In this document: positions 1-9,579 of the stretch, in pieces
How positions within the stretch are numbered: position 1 is the stretch's first letter
How the letters are laid out: every line of letters begins with the position of its first letter
From: Pseudomonadota bacterium
GTDB taxonomy: Bacteria; Pseudomonadota; Gammaproteobacteria; Steroidobacterales; Steroidobacteraceae
Length of the DNA stretch: 64,000 nucleotides
NCBI GenBank assembly: GCA_018241525.1
Contig: JAFEDR010000009.1
Location: 496,001-560,000 of the forward strand
Direction: 5' to 3'
Notes under the pieces: generated by a model
What the model was told of the DNA's origin: nothing
The model's database searches: none
The model's input: the letters and a program-made list of their open reading frames with translations, nothing else
Translations under genes and position numbers: made by a program

Positions 1-411
1 GGTGCACACGGCCTCGAAGCCGCGGAGCTTGCGCGCGCGCCCTCCGCGGAGGCGCGGGTGCTCGTCGACAACCTGCCGGGATTTCCGGACAACGTCACGT
101 GGAGCCCGGCCGGCCGCCTCTGGGTCGGCCTGACGAAGCCGCGCAGTCCGGTGGTCGATGCGCTGAGCGGCTGGCCGGCGCTGCGCGCGGCCACGCTGCG
201 GCTGCCGCGGGTGCTGTGGCCGGTGCCACCCGCCTACGGACACGTGATCGCCTACGACGACGAGGGCCACGTCGCCGCCGACCTGCAGGACCCCGCGGGA
301 CAGATCCCGGAGACGAGCGGGGTGACGGAACGGGACGGCGTGCTCTACATCCAGAGCCTGCACGCGGGCGCGTTCGGCATCCTGCGCACGGACCTCGCGC
401 TCGGACGCTGA
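1..411 (+). CDS. SMP-30/strictosidine-synthase-like beta-propeller protein (3' end only)
   Basis: The reading frame is open from base 1 and stops at 411, so the N-terminal part lies outside the window. The visible 136 residues contain LVDNLPGFPDN followed by GRLWVGLTKPR, then a Tyr-Gly-His stretch, and close with GVLYIQSLHAGAFGI. These match the last blades of the strictosidine synthase/SMP-30/gluconolactonase beta-propeller family, many of which hydrolyse lactones or esters in the periplasm. Substrate and true start cannot be judged. The stop lies 7 bases from the convergent end of the efflux outer-membrane gene, so it is not part of that operon. Confidence 0.7.
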   Translation, partial: GAHGLEAAELARAPSAEARVLVDNLPGFPDNVTWSPAGRLWVGLTKPRSPVVDALSGWPALRAATLRLPRVLWPVPPAYGHVIAYDDEGHVAADLQDPAGQIPETSGVTERDGVLYIQSLHAGAFGILRTDLALGR

Positions 412-418
412 GCGCGCC

Positions 419-1801
419 TCAGTCCCAGCCGCCGCCGAGAGCCTGGTAGAGCTGCACGAGCGCCAGCAGGCCGTTCGCGTGCGCCTGGTTGAGCGTGAGC
501 TCGGCGCTGAACAGGTCGCGATCGGCATTGATGACGTCGAAGTACGACGCGTAACCGACGCGGTAGCGGGCGAGCGCGATGCCCTCGGCGCGGCGCAACG
601 CCTCGACCTGCCGGCTCTGCTCGGTCGCGAACTCCCCGTACTTCGCGTACGCCACGAGCGCGTCGGCGACGTCGCGGAACGCGCCCTGCACGGCCTTCTC
701 GTAGCCGCTCAGCGCCTCGCGCTTGCGGGCGTTGGCGAGCTCGACCTGGTAGAGCGAGCGCTGCGGATCGAGCAGCGGCTGCACGACGCCGGCGGCCGCG
801 CTCCATTCCGCCGTCGGCGACTTGAACAGCTCGCCGAGCGGCGAGCTGAGGGAACCCATGAGCCCGGTCAGCGAGATCGACGGGAACAGGGCCGCCCGCG
901 CGACGCCGATGTTGGCATTGGCCGCGTGCAGGCCTTCCTCGGCCGAGCGCACGTCCGGGCGCCGCTCGAGCAGGCGCGACGGCAGGCCCGGTGGCGGCAT
1001 CGGCGGCAGCTCGGGCATGCCCTCGCCGCGCTCGGCGCGCTCGATCGGGTGGGGGTTGTCGCCGACCAGCGCGCACAGCAGGTCCTCGGTCTGGGCGATG
1101 CGCCGCTCGAGGTCCGGGACGTTGGCGCGGGCGACGGCCTCCTGCGCCTCGGCCGTGGCGACGTCGAGGCCGGTCGCGTAGCCACGCTCGTGCTGGGCGC
1201 GGGTGAGCTCGACGAACTTCTCGCGGGTGGCGAGCGTGCGGCGCGTGATGCGCAGCTGCGCATCGAGCGAGACCAGCGTGTAGTAGCCGCTTGCCACGCT
1301 CGCGACCAGCGCGCTCTCCACGGCCCGGCGCGCGTAGTCGGTCGACAGCAGCGTGGCGCGTGCGGCCTCGTTCGAGCGACGCAGGCGGCCCCACAGGTCG
1401 AGCTCGAACGAGGCGGTGACGGCCACTTCCTCGACATTCTTGATGCGCGCCGCACCCGGCAGGATCGCGTCCACCGAGCTCTTGGAGCGGCCCACCGTAC
1501 CGCGCGCGTCGAGCGTCGGCAGCAGCCCGAGGCGCGTCTCGCCGAGCACGGCGCGCGCCTGGTCGACCCGTGCGACCGCCGCCCGGAGGTCGAGGTTGCC
1601 CTTCAGCGCCTGCGCGATCAGGGCCTGCAGCTGCGGCTCCGCGTAGACACTGCGCCAGGCGACGTCGCCAAACGACTCCGCCGGCGCCGCCGCCGCCGTA
1701 CCGCGGAAGTCCGCCGGCACCGGCAGCGCCGGGCGCCGATAGTCGGGCCCGGCGGCACAGCCCGCGAGCAGCAGCAGGCCGGCGGCTGCCAGCTTCCTCA
1801 T
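419..1801 (-). CDS. RND efflux system outer membrane lipoprotein, NodT/OprM family
   Basis: A 460-residue TolC-like channel subunit that carries drugs or other toxic compounds across the outer membrane. The start at 1801 gives [15 protein letters not shown], a classic lipoprotein signal with Cys15 as the lipidated residue. Next comes the AAGPDYRRP sequence typical of NodT-type factors. Two OEP repeat halves follow, with long helical stretches such as LDVATAEAQ and FPSISLTG. The length is normal (450-500). The start codon overlaps the stop of the pump gene by 4 bases, so the two are translationally coupled. It is the last gene of the MFP-pump-channel operon. Confidence 0.93.
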   Translation of the reverse strand: MRKLAAAGLLLLAGCAAGPDYRRPALPVPADFRGTAAAAPAESFGDVAWRSVYAEPQLQALIAQALKGNLDLRAAVARVDQARAVLGETRLGLLPTLDARGTVGRSKSSVDAILPGAARIKNVEEVAVTASFELDLWGRLRRSNEAARATLLSTDYARRAVESALVASVASGYYTLVSLDAQLRITRRTLATREKFVELTRAQHERGYATGLDVATAEAQEAVARANVPDLERRIAQTEDLLCALVGDNPHPIERAERGEGMPELPPMPPPGLPSRLLERRPDVRSAEEGLHAANANIGVARAALFPSISLTGLMGSLSSPLGELFKSPTAEWSAAAGVVQPLLDPQRSLYQVELANARKREALSGYEKAVQGAFRDVADALVAYAKYGEFATEQSRQVEALRRAEGIALARYRVGYASYFDVINADRDLFSAELTLNQAHANGLLALVQLYQALGGGWD

Positions 1802-4800
1802 GTCCCGGGCTCCGCGGATGGCGGTTCCGGCGACGGCGCGGCCGCGGTGCGCCCGCGCCACCGCTCGATGCCGCCCTGGATCACCACGTAGAACACCGGC
1901 ACGATGAAGATCGCGATCAGCGTGGCGGCCGTCATGCCGAACACGACCGTGGTGCCGAGCACCTGCCGCGAGGTCGAGCCCGCGCCGCTCGCGATCGCGA
2001 GCGGCAACGCGCCGAGGATGAATGCGGCCGACGTCATCAGGATCGGGCGCAGGCGCAGGCGGGCGCCGGCGATCGCCGCCTCGACGACCGTCATGCCGCG
2101 CTCGTGCGACAGCTTCGCGAACTCGACGATCAGGATCGCGTTCTTGGCCGCGAGGCCGATCAGCATCACGAGCCCGACCTGGGCATAGATGTCGTTCGCC
2201 ATGCTGCGCAGGAAGAGTCCGAGGAAAGCGCCGAACACCGCGAATGGGATGCACAGGATCACCGCGAACGGCACGCCCCAGCTCTCGTACTGTGCGGCCA
2301 GCACCAGGAACACGAACACCATCGCCATCACGAAGATGTACGGCGCCTGGCCGCCGGTGCGCTTCTGTTGCAGCACCGAGCCGGTCCAGTAGTAGCTCAT
2401 GTAGTCGGGCAGCGAGCGGGTGGTTTCCTCGATCGCCCGCAGCGCATCGCCCTGGCTGTAGCCCGGGGCCGGCGAGCCGTTGACCGTGACGGCCCGCAGC
2501 ACGTTGTAGCGCTCGATGTACGAGGGGCCAAGCGATGGCTTGATCGTCACCAGCGACGACAGCGGCACCATGTCACCGGCCTGGGTGCGCACGTACAGGT
2601 TGTTGACCGCCTCGGGAACACGGCGCGCGCTGCCTTCGGCCTCGGCGGTCACCCGGTAGGTGCGGCCGAAGAGGTTGAAATCGTTGATGTACGTGCCACC
2701 AAGGAACATCTGCAGCGTCGAGAAGACGTCCGAGATCGGCACGCCCAGGGACTTGGCGCGGTCGCGGTCGATCACGTACTCGATCTGCGGCACCCGCAGG
2801 TTGAACTGCGTGGAGACGCGCGCGAGTTCGGGGCGCTTCGAGGCCGCCGCAATGAAATCCTGGATGCCGGCGTTGAACCGCTCGAGGTTGCCGCCCGACG
2901 TATCGGCCAGCACGAGCTCGAAACCACCGGCCTGGCCGATGCCGGGGATCGCCGGCGGCGGCACGATCACGACGTTCGCCTCCTTGAAGGTCGACAGCTG
3001 CTTCGACAGCCGGCCGATCAGCCCCTGCACCGAGCTCTCCGCGCCCGGCCGCTCCGACCACGGCTTCAGCGGCACGAACCCCGACCCCGTGTAGGGCGTG
3101 TTGACGCCCGCCAGCAGGTTGAGGCCGGTGATCGCGAGCATCTTCTCGACCTCCGGCTGCTGCTGCACGACCGCGGCGACCTTCTCGAGCGCGACCTCGC
3201 TGCGCTGGAACGAAGCCCCGGGAGGCAGCTGCGTGACCATCAGCAGGAAGCCCTGATCGTCCTCCGGCAGGAAGCCGCCCGGCCGGGTCCAGACGAGCAC
3301 CACCACCGCGACCAGGATCACGCCGAACACGCCGAGCGCCACCGAGGTGCGGCGGATCGCCGCACGAACGGTGACCGAGTAGCGCTCGGTCGCGAGCGCG
3401 AATCCGCGATTGAACCAGCCGAAGAAGCGCCCGAGCGCGGTGCGCGGCGCCTCGCCGCTGCGCGGCCGCAGCAGCAGCACGCACATCGCCGGCGTGAAGG
3501 TCAGCGCGACGAACGCCGAGATCAGCACCGAGGCCGACAGCGTAAGCGCGAACTGCCGGTAGAACTGGCCCGTCAGGCCGCCGAGGAAGGCGACCGGCAC
3601 GAACACCGCCGTCAGCACCAGCGCGATCGCGATCACCGGGCTCGAGACGTCCGCCATCGCGGCACGCGTCGCATCGCGCGGGTTCAGGTGGTGCGCCTCC
3701 ATCTTCTCGGTTACCGCCTCGACGACGACGATCGCATCGTCGACCACGAGGCCGATGGCGAGTACCAGCGCAAACAGGGTCAGCGTATTGATCGAAAACC
3801 CGAGGCCGACGAACAGCGTGAAGGTGCCGAGCAGCGACACCGGCACCGCCAGCATCGGGATCAACGTCGCGCGCCAGCTCTCCAGGAACAGGAACACCAC
3901 CAGCAGCACCAGCGCCGCGGCGATGAACAGCGTGATCTCCACCTCCTTGATCGACTCGGAGACGAACTCGGTCGTGTCGAGCACGATGTCGTAAGTGATG
4001 CCGGGCGGGAAGCGGTCGCCGAGCTGCTTCATCGCGAGCTTGACCTGCTTGGCGACCTCGAGCGCGTTGGCGTCGGGCAGCTGGAAGACGCCGAGCGACG
4101 CGACCGCCTGCCCCTTCAGGCGCGTCGAGCGGCTGTAGTCGGTCGCCGCGAGCTCGATGCGCGCGACGTCCCGCAGGCGCACGATCGCGCGATTGGCGCC
4201 GGTGCGCAGCACGATGTTCTCGTATTCCTGCACCGAGCCGAGCCGGCCACGCACCGTCACCGAGTACGTCATCTCCTGGCCCGGCGGCGCCGGCTCCGCG
4301 CCGACGACGCCCGCCGGGGCCACCACGTTCTGCTCGTTGAGCGCGGCCACGATGTCCTGGGTCGTGACGCCGAGCCGTGCCATGCGGCCGGGATCCAGCC
4401 AGATGCGCATGCCGTAGTCGCGCGGCCCGAACTGCTGGACCTGGCCGACGCCACGGATCCGCGCCAGCGTGTCGACCACCTGCAGCGCGGTGAAGTTGCT
4501 GAGGAACAGGTAATCGTAGCGCGGGTCGGTCGCCTTGATCGCCAGGTACATCAGTGCCTGTGGCGCCTTCTTGGTGATCGTGACGCCCTGGCGCAACACG
4601 TCCGCCGGCAGCTGCCGCTGGGCGATCGCGACTTGGTTCTGCACGTCGACCGCGGCGATGTCCTGGTCGGCGCCGACCTCGAAGGTGACGTTCAGCGTGT
4701 ACGTGCCGTCGTTCGAGCTCTTCGAGCTCATGTACAGCATGTTCGGCACGCCATTGACCTGGGTCTCGATCGGCGCGGCGACCGACTGCTCGATGGTCTG

Positions 4801-4962
4801 TGCATCGGCGCCGGGGAACGAGGCGGCGACGACCACGCTCGGCGGCGTGATCTGCGGGAATCGGGCGACTGGCAGCAGGAAGAAGGCGATCGAGCCCGCC
4901 AGCGTGATCAGGATCGCGATGACCGTGGCGAAGATCGGCCGGTCGATGAAGAAATTGCTCAC
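1798..4962 (-). CDS. RND multidrug efflux pump, HAE-1/AcrB family permease
   Basis: A 1054-residue inner-membrane proton-driven pump. It begins [17 protein letters not shown], the standard first transmembrane helix of HAE-1 pumps. The proton relay Asp pair sits in [14 protein letters not shown] in TM4. It has the usual two repeats, each with large periplasmic loops, and a C-terminal helix set with VLAAQYESW and [17 protein letters not shown]. The length is the same as AcrB/MexB. It overlaps the upstream fusion protein gene (4959-4962) and the downstream channel gene (1798-1801) by 4 bases each, so the three are one operon. The substrate cannot be read from sequence. No regulator gene is adjacent. 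Confidence 0.96.
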   Translation of the reverse strand: MSNFFIDRPIFATVIAILITLAGSIAFFLLPVARFPQITPPSVVVAASFPGADAQTIEQSVAAPIETQVNGVPNMLYMSSKSSNDGTYTLNVTFEVGADQDIAAVDVQNQVAIAQRQLPADVLRQGVTITKKAPQALMYLAIKATDPRYDYLFLSNFTALQVVDTLARIRGVGQVQQFGPRDYGMRIWLDPGRMARLGVTTQDIVAALNEQNVVAPAGVVGAEPAPPGQEMTYSVTVRGRLGSVQEYENIVLRTGANRAIVRLRDVARIELAATDYSRSTRLKGQAVASLGVFQLPDANALEVAKQVKLAMKQLGDRFPPGITYDIVLDTTEFVSESIKEVEITLFIAAALVLLVVFLFLESWRATLIPMLAVPVSLLGTFTLFVGLGFSINTLTLFALVLAIGLVVDDAIVVVEAVTEKMEAHHLNPRDATRAAMADVSSPVIAIALVLTAVFVPVAFLGGLTGQFYRQFALTLSASVLISAFVALTFTPAMCVLLLRPRSGEAPRTALGRFFGWFNRGFALATERYSVTVRAAIRRTSVALGVFGVILVAVVVLVWTRPGGFLPEDDQGFLLMVTQLPPGASFQRSEVALEKVAAVVQQQPEVEKMLAITGLNLLAGVNTPYTGSGFVPLKPWSERPGAESSVQGLIGRLSKQLSTFKEANVVIVPPPAIPGIGQAGGFELVLADTSGGNLERFNAGIQDFIAAASKRPELARVSTQFNLRVPQIEYVIDRDRAKSLGVPISDVFSTLQMFLGGTYINDFNLFGRTYRVTAEAEGSARRVPEAVNNLYVRTQAGDMVPLSSLVTIKPSLGPSYIERYNVLRAVTVNGSPAPGYSQGDALRAIEETTRSLPDYMSYYWTGSVLQQKRTGGQAPYIFVMAMVFVFLVLAAQYESWGVPFAVILCIPFAVFGAFLGLFLRSMANDIYAQVGLVMLIGLAAKNAILIVEFAKLSHERGMTVVEAAIAGARLRLRPILMTSAAFILGALPLAIASGAGSTSRQVLGTTVVFGMTAATLIAIFIVPVFYVVIQGGIERWRGRTAAAPSPEPPSAEPGT

Positions 4963-6098
4963 GGCGAGTGCTTCTCACCGCCTGGCTGCTGGCCGAGATC
5001 GACGAGCGTTCCCTCGCGCAGCTTCTGCGTCCCGTCGACGACCACCAGGTCACCGGCGTTCAGCCCCTTGCTGACGACCGTGTCCTGGCCGAGCCGCTGG
5101 CCGAGCGTCACGTCGCGCGGGGCGGCCTTGCCGTTCGCGTCGACGGTCCAGACGTAGCGCTTGTCCTGCAGTTCCTGCACTGCTCGCTGCGGCACGACGA
5201 TCGCGTCCTGTTGCACGGGCGCCTGCGCGGTGACCTTGACGAACTGGCCGGCCCGCAGCAGCTGCTTGGGGTTCGCCACCGCAAGCCTGACCGGCAGCGT
5301 GTCGGTCCGCAGGTCGACGGCCGCGTCAACGAAGTTGAGCTCCGCGGGCGCGTCGAGCTCCGAACCGTCCAGCAGGAACACGTGGAACCGCGTGCCGCTC
5401 GGGTTGCGCTGGTCCGGCGGCCGGCCCAGCGCGCGCTGCAGCTCGAGGAGCCGCGACTCGCTGATGCTGAAGTTCACGTACATCGGGTCGGTCTTGTAGA
5501 CCGTCGTCAACAGGGTCGCGGACGGCGTCACGAGGCCGCCGAGCCGGATCAGGGCGCGACTCATGACGCCGTCGATCGGCGCGCGAACGATCGTGTACTC
5601 GAGATTGAGTTCGGCGGTGCGGACCGCGGCCTGGCCCGCCTGGACCTGGGCGGTGGTGGCAGCGCCCGCCGCGATCGCGGCGTCGAGCTCCCGCTGGCTC
5701 AGCGCGTCGAGCTGCGACAGCGCCCGCGCCCGCTCGAGGTCGCGCTCGGCCTGGGCCTTGGCGGCCTGGGCCTGGGCGAGCGTCGCCTGGGCCTGGGCGA
5801 GCGCCGCCGCGTAGGGTTGCCGGTCGATCACGAACAGCACCTGGCCCACGCGCACGCGCTGGCCCTCGACGGCCTCCTGGCGCTCGAGCACCCCGCCGAC
5901 GCGCGGCCGGATCTCGACGGTGTTGGACGCCTCGAGCTGTGCTGGGTACTCGATCGGGATCGAGACCGGATGCGGCACGATGCGCAGCGCGTTGACCGGC
6001 ACGCCGTGCGCGGCCGGGGGGCCGGATCGCCCGCAGGCGGCGACGACGATCGAAGCGAGGAGCGCCGCGAGCGCGCGCGTACGGGAGACAGTGTCCAT
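4959..6098 (-). CDS. RND efflux periplasmic adaptor (membrane fusion protein)
   Basis: A 379-residue AcrA/MexA-type adaptor linking pump and channel. I chose the ATG at 6098 because it starts a lipoprotein signal peptide ending in SIVVAAC; frames further upstream give Arg/Pro-rich non-coding-like sequence. It shows the order of the family: half lipoyl motif around [19 protein letters not shown], an alpha-hairpin rich in Ala/Gln ([11 protein letters not shown]), second lipoyl half ([13 protein letters not shown]), then beta-barrel and membrane-proximal domains. It is the first gene of the operon. A perfect hairpin lies 29-52 bases upstream of the start codon. Confidence 0.94.
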   Translation of the reverse strand: MDTVSRTRALAALLASIVVAACGRSGPPAAHGVPVNALRIVPHPVSIPIEYPAQLEASNTVEIRPRVGGVLERQEAVEGQRVRVGQVLFVIDRQPYAAALAQAQATLAQAQAAKAQAERDLERARALSQLDALSQRELDAAIAAGAATTAQVQAGQAAVRTAELNLEYTIVRAPIDGVMSRALIRLGGLVTPSATLLTTVYKTDPMYVNFSISESRLLELQRALGRPPDQRNPSGTRFHVFLLDGSELDAPAELNFVDAAVDLRTDTLPVRLAVANPKQLLRAGQFVKVTAQAPVQQDAIVVPQRAVQELQDKRYVWTVDANGKAAPRDVTLGQRLGQDTVVSKGLNAGDLVVVDGTQKLREGTLVDLGQQPGGEKHSP

Positions 6099-6126
6099 CG
6101 GATCCCTGTGGGGCCGGCCGGGCCGC

Positions 6127-6150
6127 CGCGACCCCGGGCTTGGGGTCGCG
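6127..6150 (-). promoter_or_regulatory. Perfect 9-bp inverted repeat in the leader of the RND efflux operon
   Basis: CGCGACCCC at 6127-6135 pairs with GGGGTCGCG at 6142-6150 around a six-base loop. It lies just before the start of the adaptor gene on the minus strand. Slightly further upstream (about 6171-6180) is the only A/T-rich patch of this gap (AAATTTAG), a plausible promoter area. The repeat could be a repressor site or an mRNA hairpin controlling translation. I cannot tell which. Confidence 0.4.
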
Positions 6151-6241
6151 CGGTCTCGGGGCAAGACCTCGAAATTTAGCCCAAGCGGCACCGGCTGCGG
6201 AAACGGCTTAACAGACCCCTGACAGTGGCGCTGGCTATCCC

Positions 6242-6286
6242 CCGGCCGGCAGGGTCCTGGACGGCCGGCCCGGGGCTCGCCCCCGG
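6242..6286 (-). terminator. GC-rich hairpins after the cupin gene, possible terminator
   Basis: Two stems lie between the cupin stop and the efflux operon: CCGGCCG (6242-6248) with CGGCCGG (6262-6268), and CCGGGG (6270-6275) with CCCCGG (6281-6286). They sit just downstream of the minus-strand cupin gene. There is no T-run, so intrinsic termination is uncertain. In DNA this rich in G and C such stems also arise by chance. Confidence 0.3.
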
Positions 6287-6305
6287 CACGGCGCGCGGCC
6301 TTCCG

Positions 6306-6680
6306 TTACAGGTTCGTGTACTCGACCTCGCTGAATGAGGCCGTCGGGAAGACGTAGAAGAGCTTCAGGGTGGCCGGGCCGGTGTTGCGGATCCGGTGCG
6401 GCGTATCGCCCGGGATGCTGATCGTGGTTCCGGCCTGCACCGCGTGGTCGCTGGACCCGAGGGTCACCACGCCCGTGCCCTCGAGGAAGTAGTAGAGCTC
6501 GAGCGGCGGGTGGCGGTGCAGGGCAAGCTCGCAACCCGGAGCGATCTCGCAGACCCCGCTCGTCAGCTCGGCGGTCGGGGTGCGGTCGGCGCTGGTCAGC
6601 GTCCGCCAGATCACGCCCCGGTCCTCCCCGCTCTCGACCTCGACCGCGCCTTCCTCGACCACGAACGGTGCCCGCGACAT
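6306..6680 (-). CDS. Small cupin-domain protein
   Basis: A 124-residue single-domain cupin. Motif 1 is HRHPPLELYYFLEGTG (His, His and Glu metal ligands) and motif 2 is GTTISIPGDTPHRI (His ligand). Such proteins bind a divalent metal and act as sensors, isomerases or small dioxygenases; the specific role here is unknown. Two ATG codons are possible, 6689 and 6680. I chose 6680 because GGGGAG lies 9 bases before it, whereas it abuts the 6689 ATG. The gene follows the amidohydrolase by 25 bases on the same strand and is probably co-transcribed with it. Confidence 0.75.
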   Translation of the reverse strand: MSRAPFVVEEGAVEVESGEDRGVIWRTLTSADRTPTAELTSGVCEIAPGCELALHRHPPLELYYFLEGTGVVTLGSSDHAVQAGTTISIPGDTPHRIRNTGPATLKLFYVFPTASFSEVEYTNL

Positions 6681-6705
6681 CCTCGACATCTCCCCGTTCC
6701 GCCCC

Positions 6706-8736
6706 TCAGTGCGCCGGCGGCCCGAAGACCTGCCGCCCCTGGAACCAGGTCTCGAGTACCCGCGTCCCGCCGACCTCGTCGGCGCGCCCCTCATCGGCGA
6801 GCGCCAGGATGTCGCGGTCGAGCACCACGAAATCCGCCGACTTGCCCGCCTCCAGCGACCCGAAGTCCTGGTCGCGGCCCAGCATGCGCGCGCCGTTGAT
6901 CGTGTACGCATCCAGGACCTCGCGAATCCGGATCGCCTGCCGGGGGTTGAAGGCCTCGGCATCGGCGCCGGCGCGGCGCGTGACCGCGACCGCCATGTTC
7001 ACGAACGGCCGCGGATCGCGCGTGTCGACCGGCGCGTCCGAGCCGGCGACCAGCACGGCGCCGGCGTCCTTCGAGGTGCGAAACGGATACGTGTTCTCCT
7101 CGTAGGCGCTGCCGGCGACGTGCCGGCTGGCGTTGTCGTTGCCGGACACGTGCTGCAGGAACGGGATCAGCGTCATGTCGTAGTCGAGGCGGTTGAGTGC
7201 CCACGAGTACGTGTAGGCGAGATAGAGGTGGTCCTGGCCCGTCCGCACGACGTCCTCGGGCCGCGTCAGCTGCACGTGCGCGAGACTGTCGCGCGTCATC
7301 ACCCCGTCCGCGGCGCGGGCCGCCTCGATCGCATCGAGCGCGGTGCGCAGCGCCCGATCGCCGATCACGTGGATGTGGAGGTTGAAGCCGGCCAGGTGCA
7401 TGCGCCGCACGTACTCGAGCTCGATCTCGCGCTCGTGCTGCAGCACGCCGTTCGAGAGCGCACATTGCCCCGGGTGGTAGCCGTTGGCCGCCATGAAGGC
7501 GGCGACGGCCGTCGCCGGCGCATAGGACGCGGGATGCTCGCGGACCTCGGTGCAGACATCGGAGGCAGTATTGACGTAGCCGGTCACGGTCGCGTGCCCC
7601 GCCGCATCCTTCGCGAAGATCGGCTGCAGGTAGGCGTCGACCATCGCGGCGTTGCCGAGGGTCGGCGGCACGGCGAACGGATTGCCCTCCGCGACGCCGT
7701 CGGCGAAGAGCTTGACGAAGTCGGCGCGGATCAGCGGATGGTCGGCATAGCGGGCCCGCACCTTGACCGCGGCTCGCACCAGTCGCTCGTAGTCGACCTT
7801 GCCGGCCGCCGTGCGCGTGTGGCTCGGGTCGTAGTACTGCGCGAGCGTCGCGCGGAACGTCATCTGCCCCGAGGCGTAGAGCTTGTCGTAGACCGGCAGG
7901 CCCTCCGGCGCAGCCATCGCGTCGAGCACCGCCGTGATGCCGGCGGCGTTCAGCCGCGCAGCGATGCGCTGCGGTGCCTCCAGGACCTTCTCGAGGTCGT
8001 TGTACGTCGTCGAGGTACCAAAGGTGGCGCGCGCCTCCTCGTTGACCTCGCCGTTCGGCTCACCGTGCTCGTCGACGCCGACGAGCGGCCGAAAGCTCGC
8101 AAACGGGCCCGCGAGCGTGCGAGACGAGAAGCCAATCACCTTGCCGGAGCGATCGCGCGCGAGCGACAGCGCGGCGCTGTTGTACGCGCCCTTGTGGCCG
8201 TCGTTGCCCATCAGCTCCACCGGGTTGCGAGGCGCGGCGAGGTCGAGTGCGGCCCGCAACGAGGGATGCTCCGGATCGGGTGAGTTCGCGTACGGGTTCC
8301 ACTGGTGAACGCGCAGCCACTTGCCGGGCGCCGGATGGTAGCGGCGCAGGCACTGGCGCACGGATTCCGCCACCTCGCGTAGCGACAGCTCGCGGCTGTC
8401 GAGGTCGCAGACGTCCAGGTCGACAATGTCGAGCGGATGAATGTGCGCGTCGACGAGTCCCGGGACGATCAACCGGCCGTGCAGGCGATGCACTCGGGTG
8501 TGCGGCCCGATGAAGGCCGCGGCCCCGGCGGCGCTGCCGACGTAGATGAGCCTGCCGCCGCGGACGGCCAGCGCCTCGGCGGGCGCCGGCCCCGCCGCGG
8601 TGTAGATGCGCGCGTCGGTGAATATCAGGTCGGCGACGGCCGGCGGCGGCCGGACTGGCTTGCGGGCCGGGGCGCCGTGGGCCATTCCACCGAGCAGGAG
8701 CACTGCCAGGACGGTGATCAGCAGTCCGGCACGCAT
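6706..8736 (-). CDS. Exported amidohydrolase, YtcJ-like (amidohydrolase family 3)
   Basis: A 676-residue metal-dependent hydrolase of the YtcJ/AepA type. The start at 8736 gives a Sec signal peptide, MRAGLLITVLAVLLLGGMAHG, so it acts in the periplasm. The N-terminal beta sandwich carries LIFTDARIYTAAG. The first metal motif is VDAHIHPLD, and LHIHVIGDRAL carries a further metal-binding His. The end, FVVLDRDILAL, is typical of the family. Members act on N-formyl, N-acyl or cyclic amide substrates, and the target here is not known. A purine-rich run (GGGGGGAG) precedes the start. It is divergent from the GST gene with 151 bases between them. Confidence 0.88.
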   Translation of the reverse strand: MRAGLLITVLAVLLLGGMAHGAPARKPVRPPPAVADLIFTDARIYTAAGPAPAEALAVRGGRLIYVGSAAGAAAFIGPHTRVHRLHGRLIVPGLVDAHIHPLDIVDLDVCDLDSRELSLREVAESVRQCLRRYHPAPGKWLRVHQWNPYANSPDPEHPSLRAALDLAAPRNPVELMGNDGHKGAYNSAALSLARDRSGKVIGFSSRTLAGPFASFRPLVGVDEHGEPNGEVNEEARATFGTSTTYNDLEKVLEAPQRIAARLNAAGITAVLDAMAAPEGLPVYDKLYASGQMTFRATLAQYYDPSHTRTAAGKVDYERLVRAAVKVRARYADHPLIRADFVKLFADGVAEGNPFAVPPTLGNAAMVDAYLQPIFAKDAAGHATVTGYVNTASDVCTEVREHPASYAPATAVAAFMAANGYHPGQCALSNGVLQHEREIELEYVRRMHLAGFNLHIHVIGDRALRTALDAIEAARAADGVMTRDSLAHVQLTRPEDVVRTGQDHLYLAYTYSWALNRLDYDMTLIPFLQHVSGNDNASRHVAGSAYEENTYPFRTSKDAGAVLVAGSDAPVDTRDPRPFVNMAVAVTRRAGADAEAFNPRQAIRIREVLDAYTINGARMLGRDQDFGSLEAGKSADFVVLDRDILALADEGRADEVGGTRVLETWFQGRQVFGPPAH

Positions 8737-8887
8737 GCTCTCCCCCCACGGCCCTCCCTCCGGGACCGGAGGATCGACGCGGCGCCGCCGGATGAGTCTC
8801 TCATTCCAGACCCGGTGGCTGCCAGCGTCCACCCGGACCCGTCCTGTCGTACTGTTCTCCGTGCGTCCCGACTTAAGGAGTCCGCCC

Positions 8888-9499
8888 GTGCTCGAAGTCC
8901 ACCACCTCAATGCGTCGCGGTCCCGCCGCGTCACCTGGCTGCTCGAGGAGCTCGAGGTCGAGTACCGGGTCTTCCAGTACGAGCGCGACCCCGCAACGCG
9001 CTATGCCCCGGCGGCGCTCAAGGCGATCCACCCGCTCGGCAAGGCCCCGATCCTGCGCGACGGCACGCGCACGCTGATCGAGTCGGGTGCGATCGTCGAC
9101 TACCTGATCCGCCACTATGGCAACGGCCGGTTCTCGCCGGTCGCGGGCAGCGACGACTACGAACGGTACCTGCAGCTGCTGCACTACGCGGAAGGGTCGG
9201 CGATGTTGCCGCTGCTGCTCAAGCTGTACGTCGGCCGGCTCGGCGCGGCGGGCGCACCGCTGCAGCAGCGCATCGAGAGCGAGATCGAGAACCATCTCGG
9301 CTGGCTCGATCGGGAACTCGACGGGCGCGACTACTTTGTCGGCGATTCCCTGACCGGCGCGGACGTGCAGATGTCGTTCGTGGCACAGATTGGCGTGCAG
9401 TTCTGCGGCGCGACCGCGTTCCCGCGCCTGACGGCGTTCGCGGGGCGGATCGAGGCGCGTCCCGCGTACCGCCGCGCAGTCGAGCGCTGGGGTTCCTGA
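8888..9499 (+). CDS. Glutathione S-transferase
   Basis: A 203-residue two-domain GST. The N-terminal thioredoxin-like domain has SRSRRVTWLLEELEVEY, with Ser in the glutathione-activating position. It is followed by the cis-Pro loop (LGKAPIL) and the GSH-binding E-S-G-A-I pair in IESGAIVDYL. The C-terminal helical domain contains the N-capping motif FVGDSLTGADV. The GTG start at 8888 is supported by AAGGAG at 8875-8880, seven bases before it. It conjugates or reduces electrophiles in the cytoplasm; the substrate is unknown. Confidence 0.9.
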   Translation: MLEVHHLNASRSRRVTWLLEELEVEYRVFQYERDPATRYAPAALKAIHPLGKAPILRDGTRTLIESGAIVDYLIRHYGNGRFSPVAGSDDYERYLQLLHYAEGSAMLPLLLKLYVGRLGAAGAPLQQRIESEIENHLGWLDRELDGRDYFVGDSLTGADVQMSFVAQIGVQFCGATAFPRLTAFAGRIEARPAYRRAVERWGS

Positions 9500-9579
9500 T
9501 CGCGGATGCTGCGCCGCAGTCAGCCGCGCCACGCCCGACGTCCTATACTCCTCCCGGGACCGGCGCCGGGAAGCAACGC

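Noticed and set aside
1570..5157. A very long open frame on the plus strand opposite the RND pump gene.
   Set aside because: Its translation is rich in Arg, His and Asp in a pattern typical of the antisense of G/C-rich genes, it matches no family, and the minus strand carries unmistakable pump and adaptor genes.
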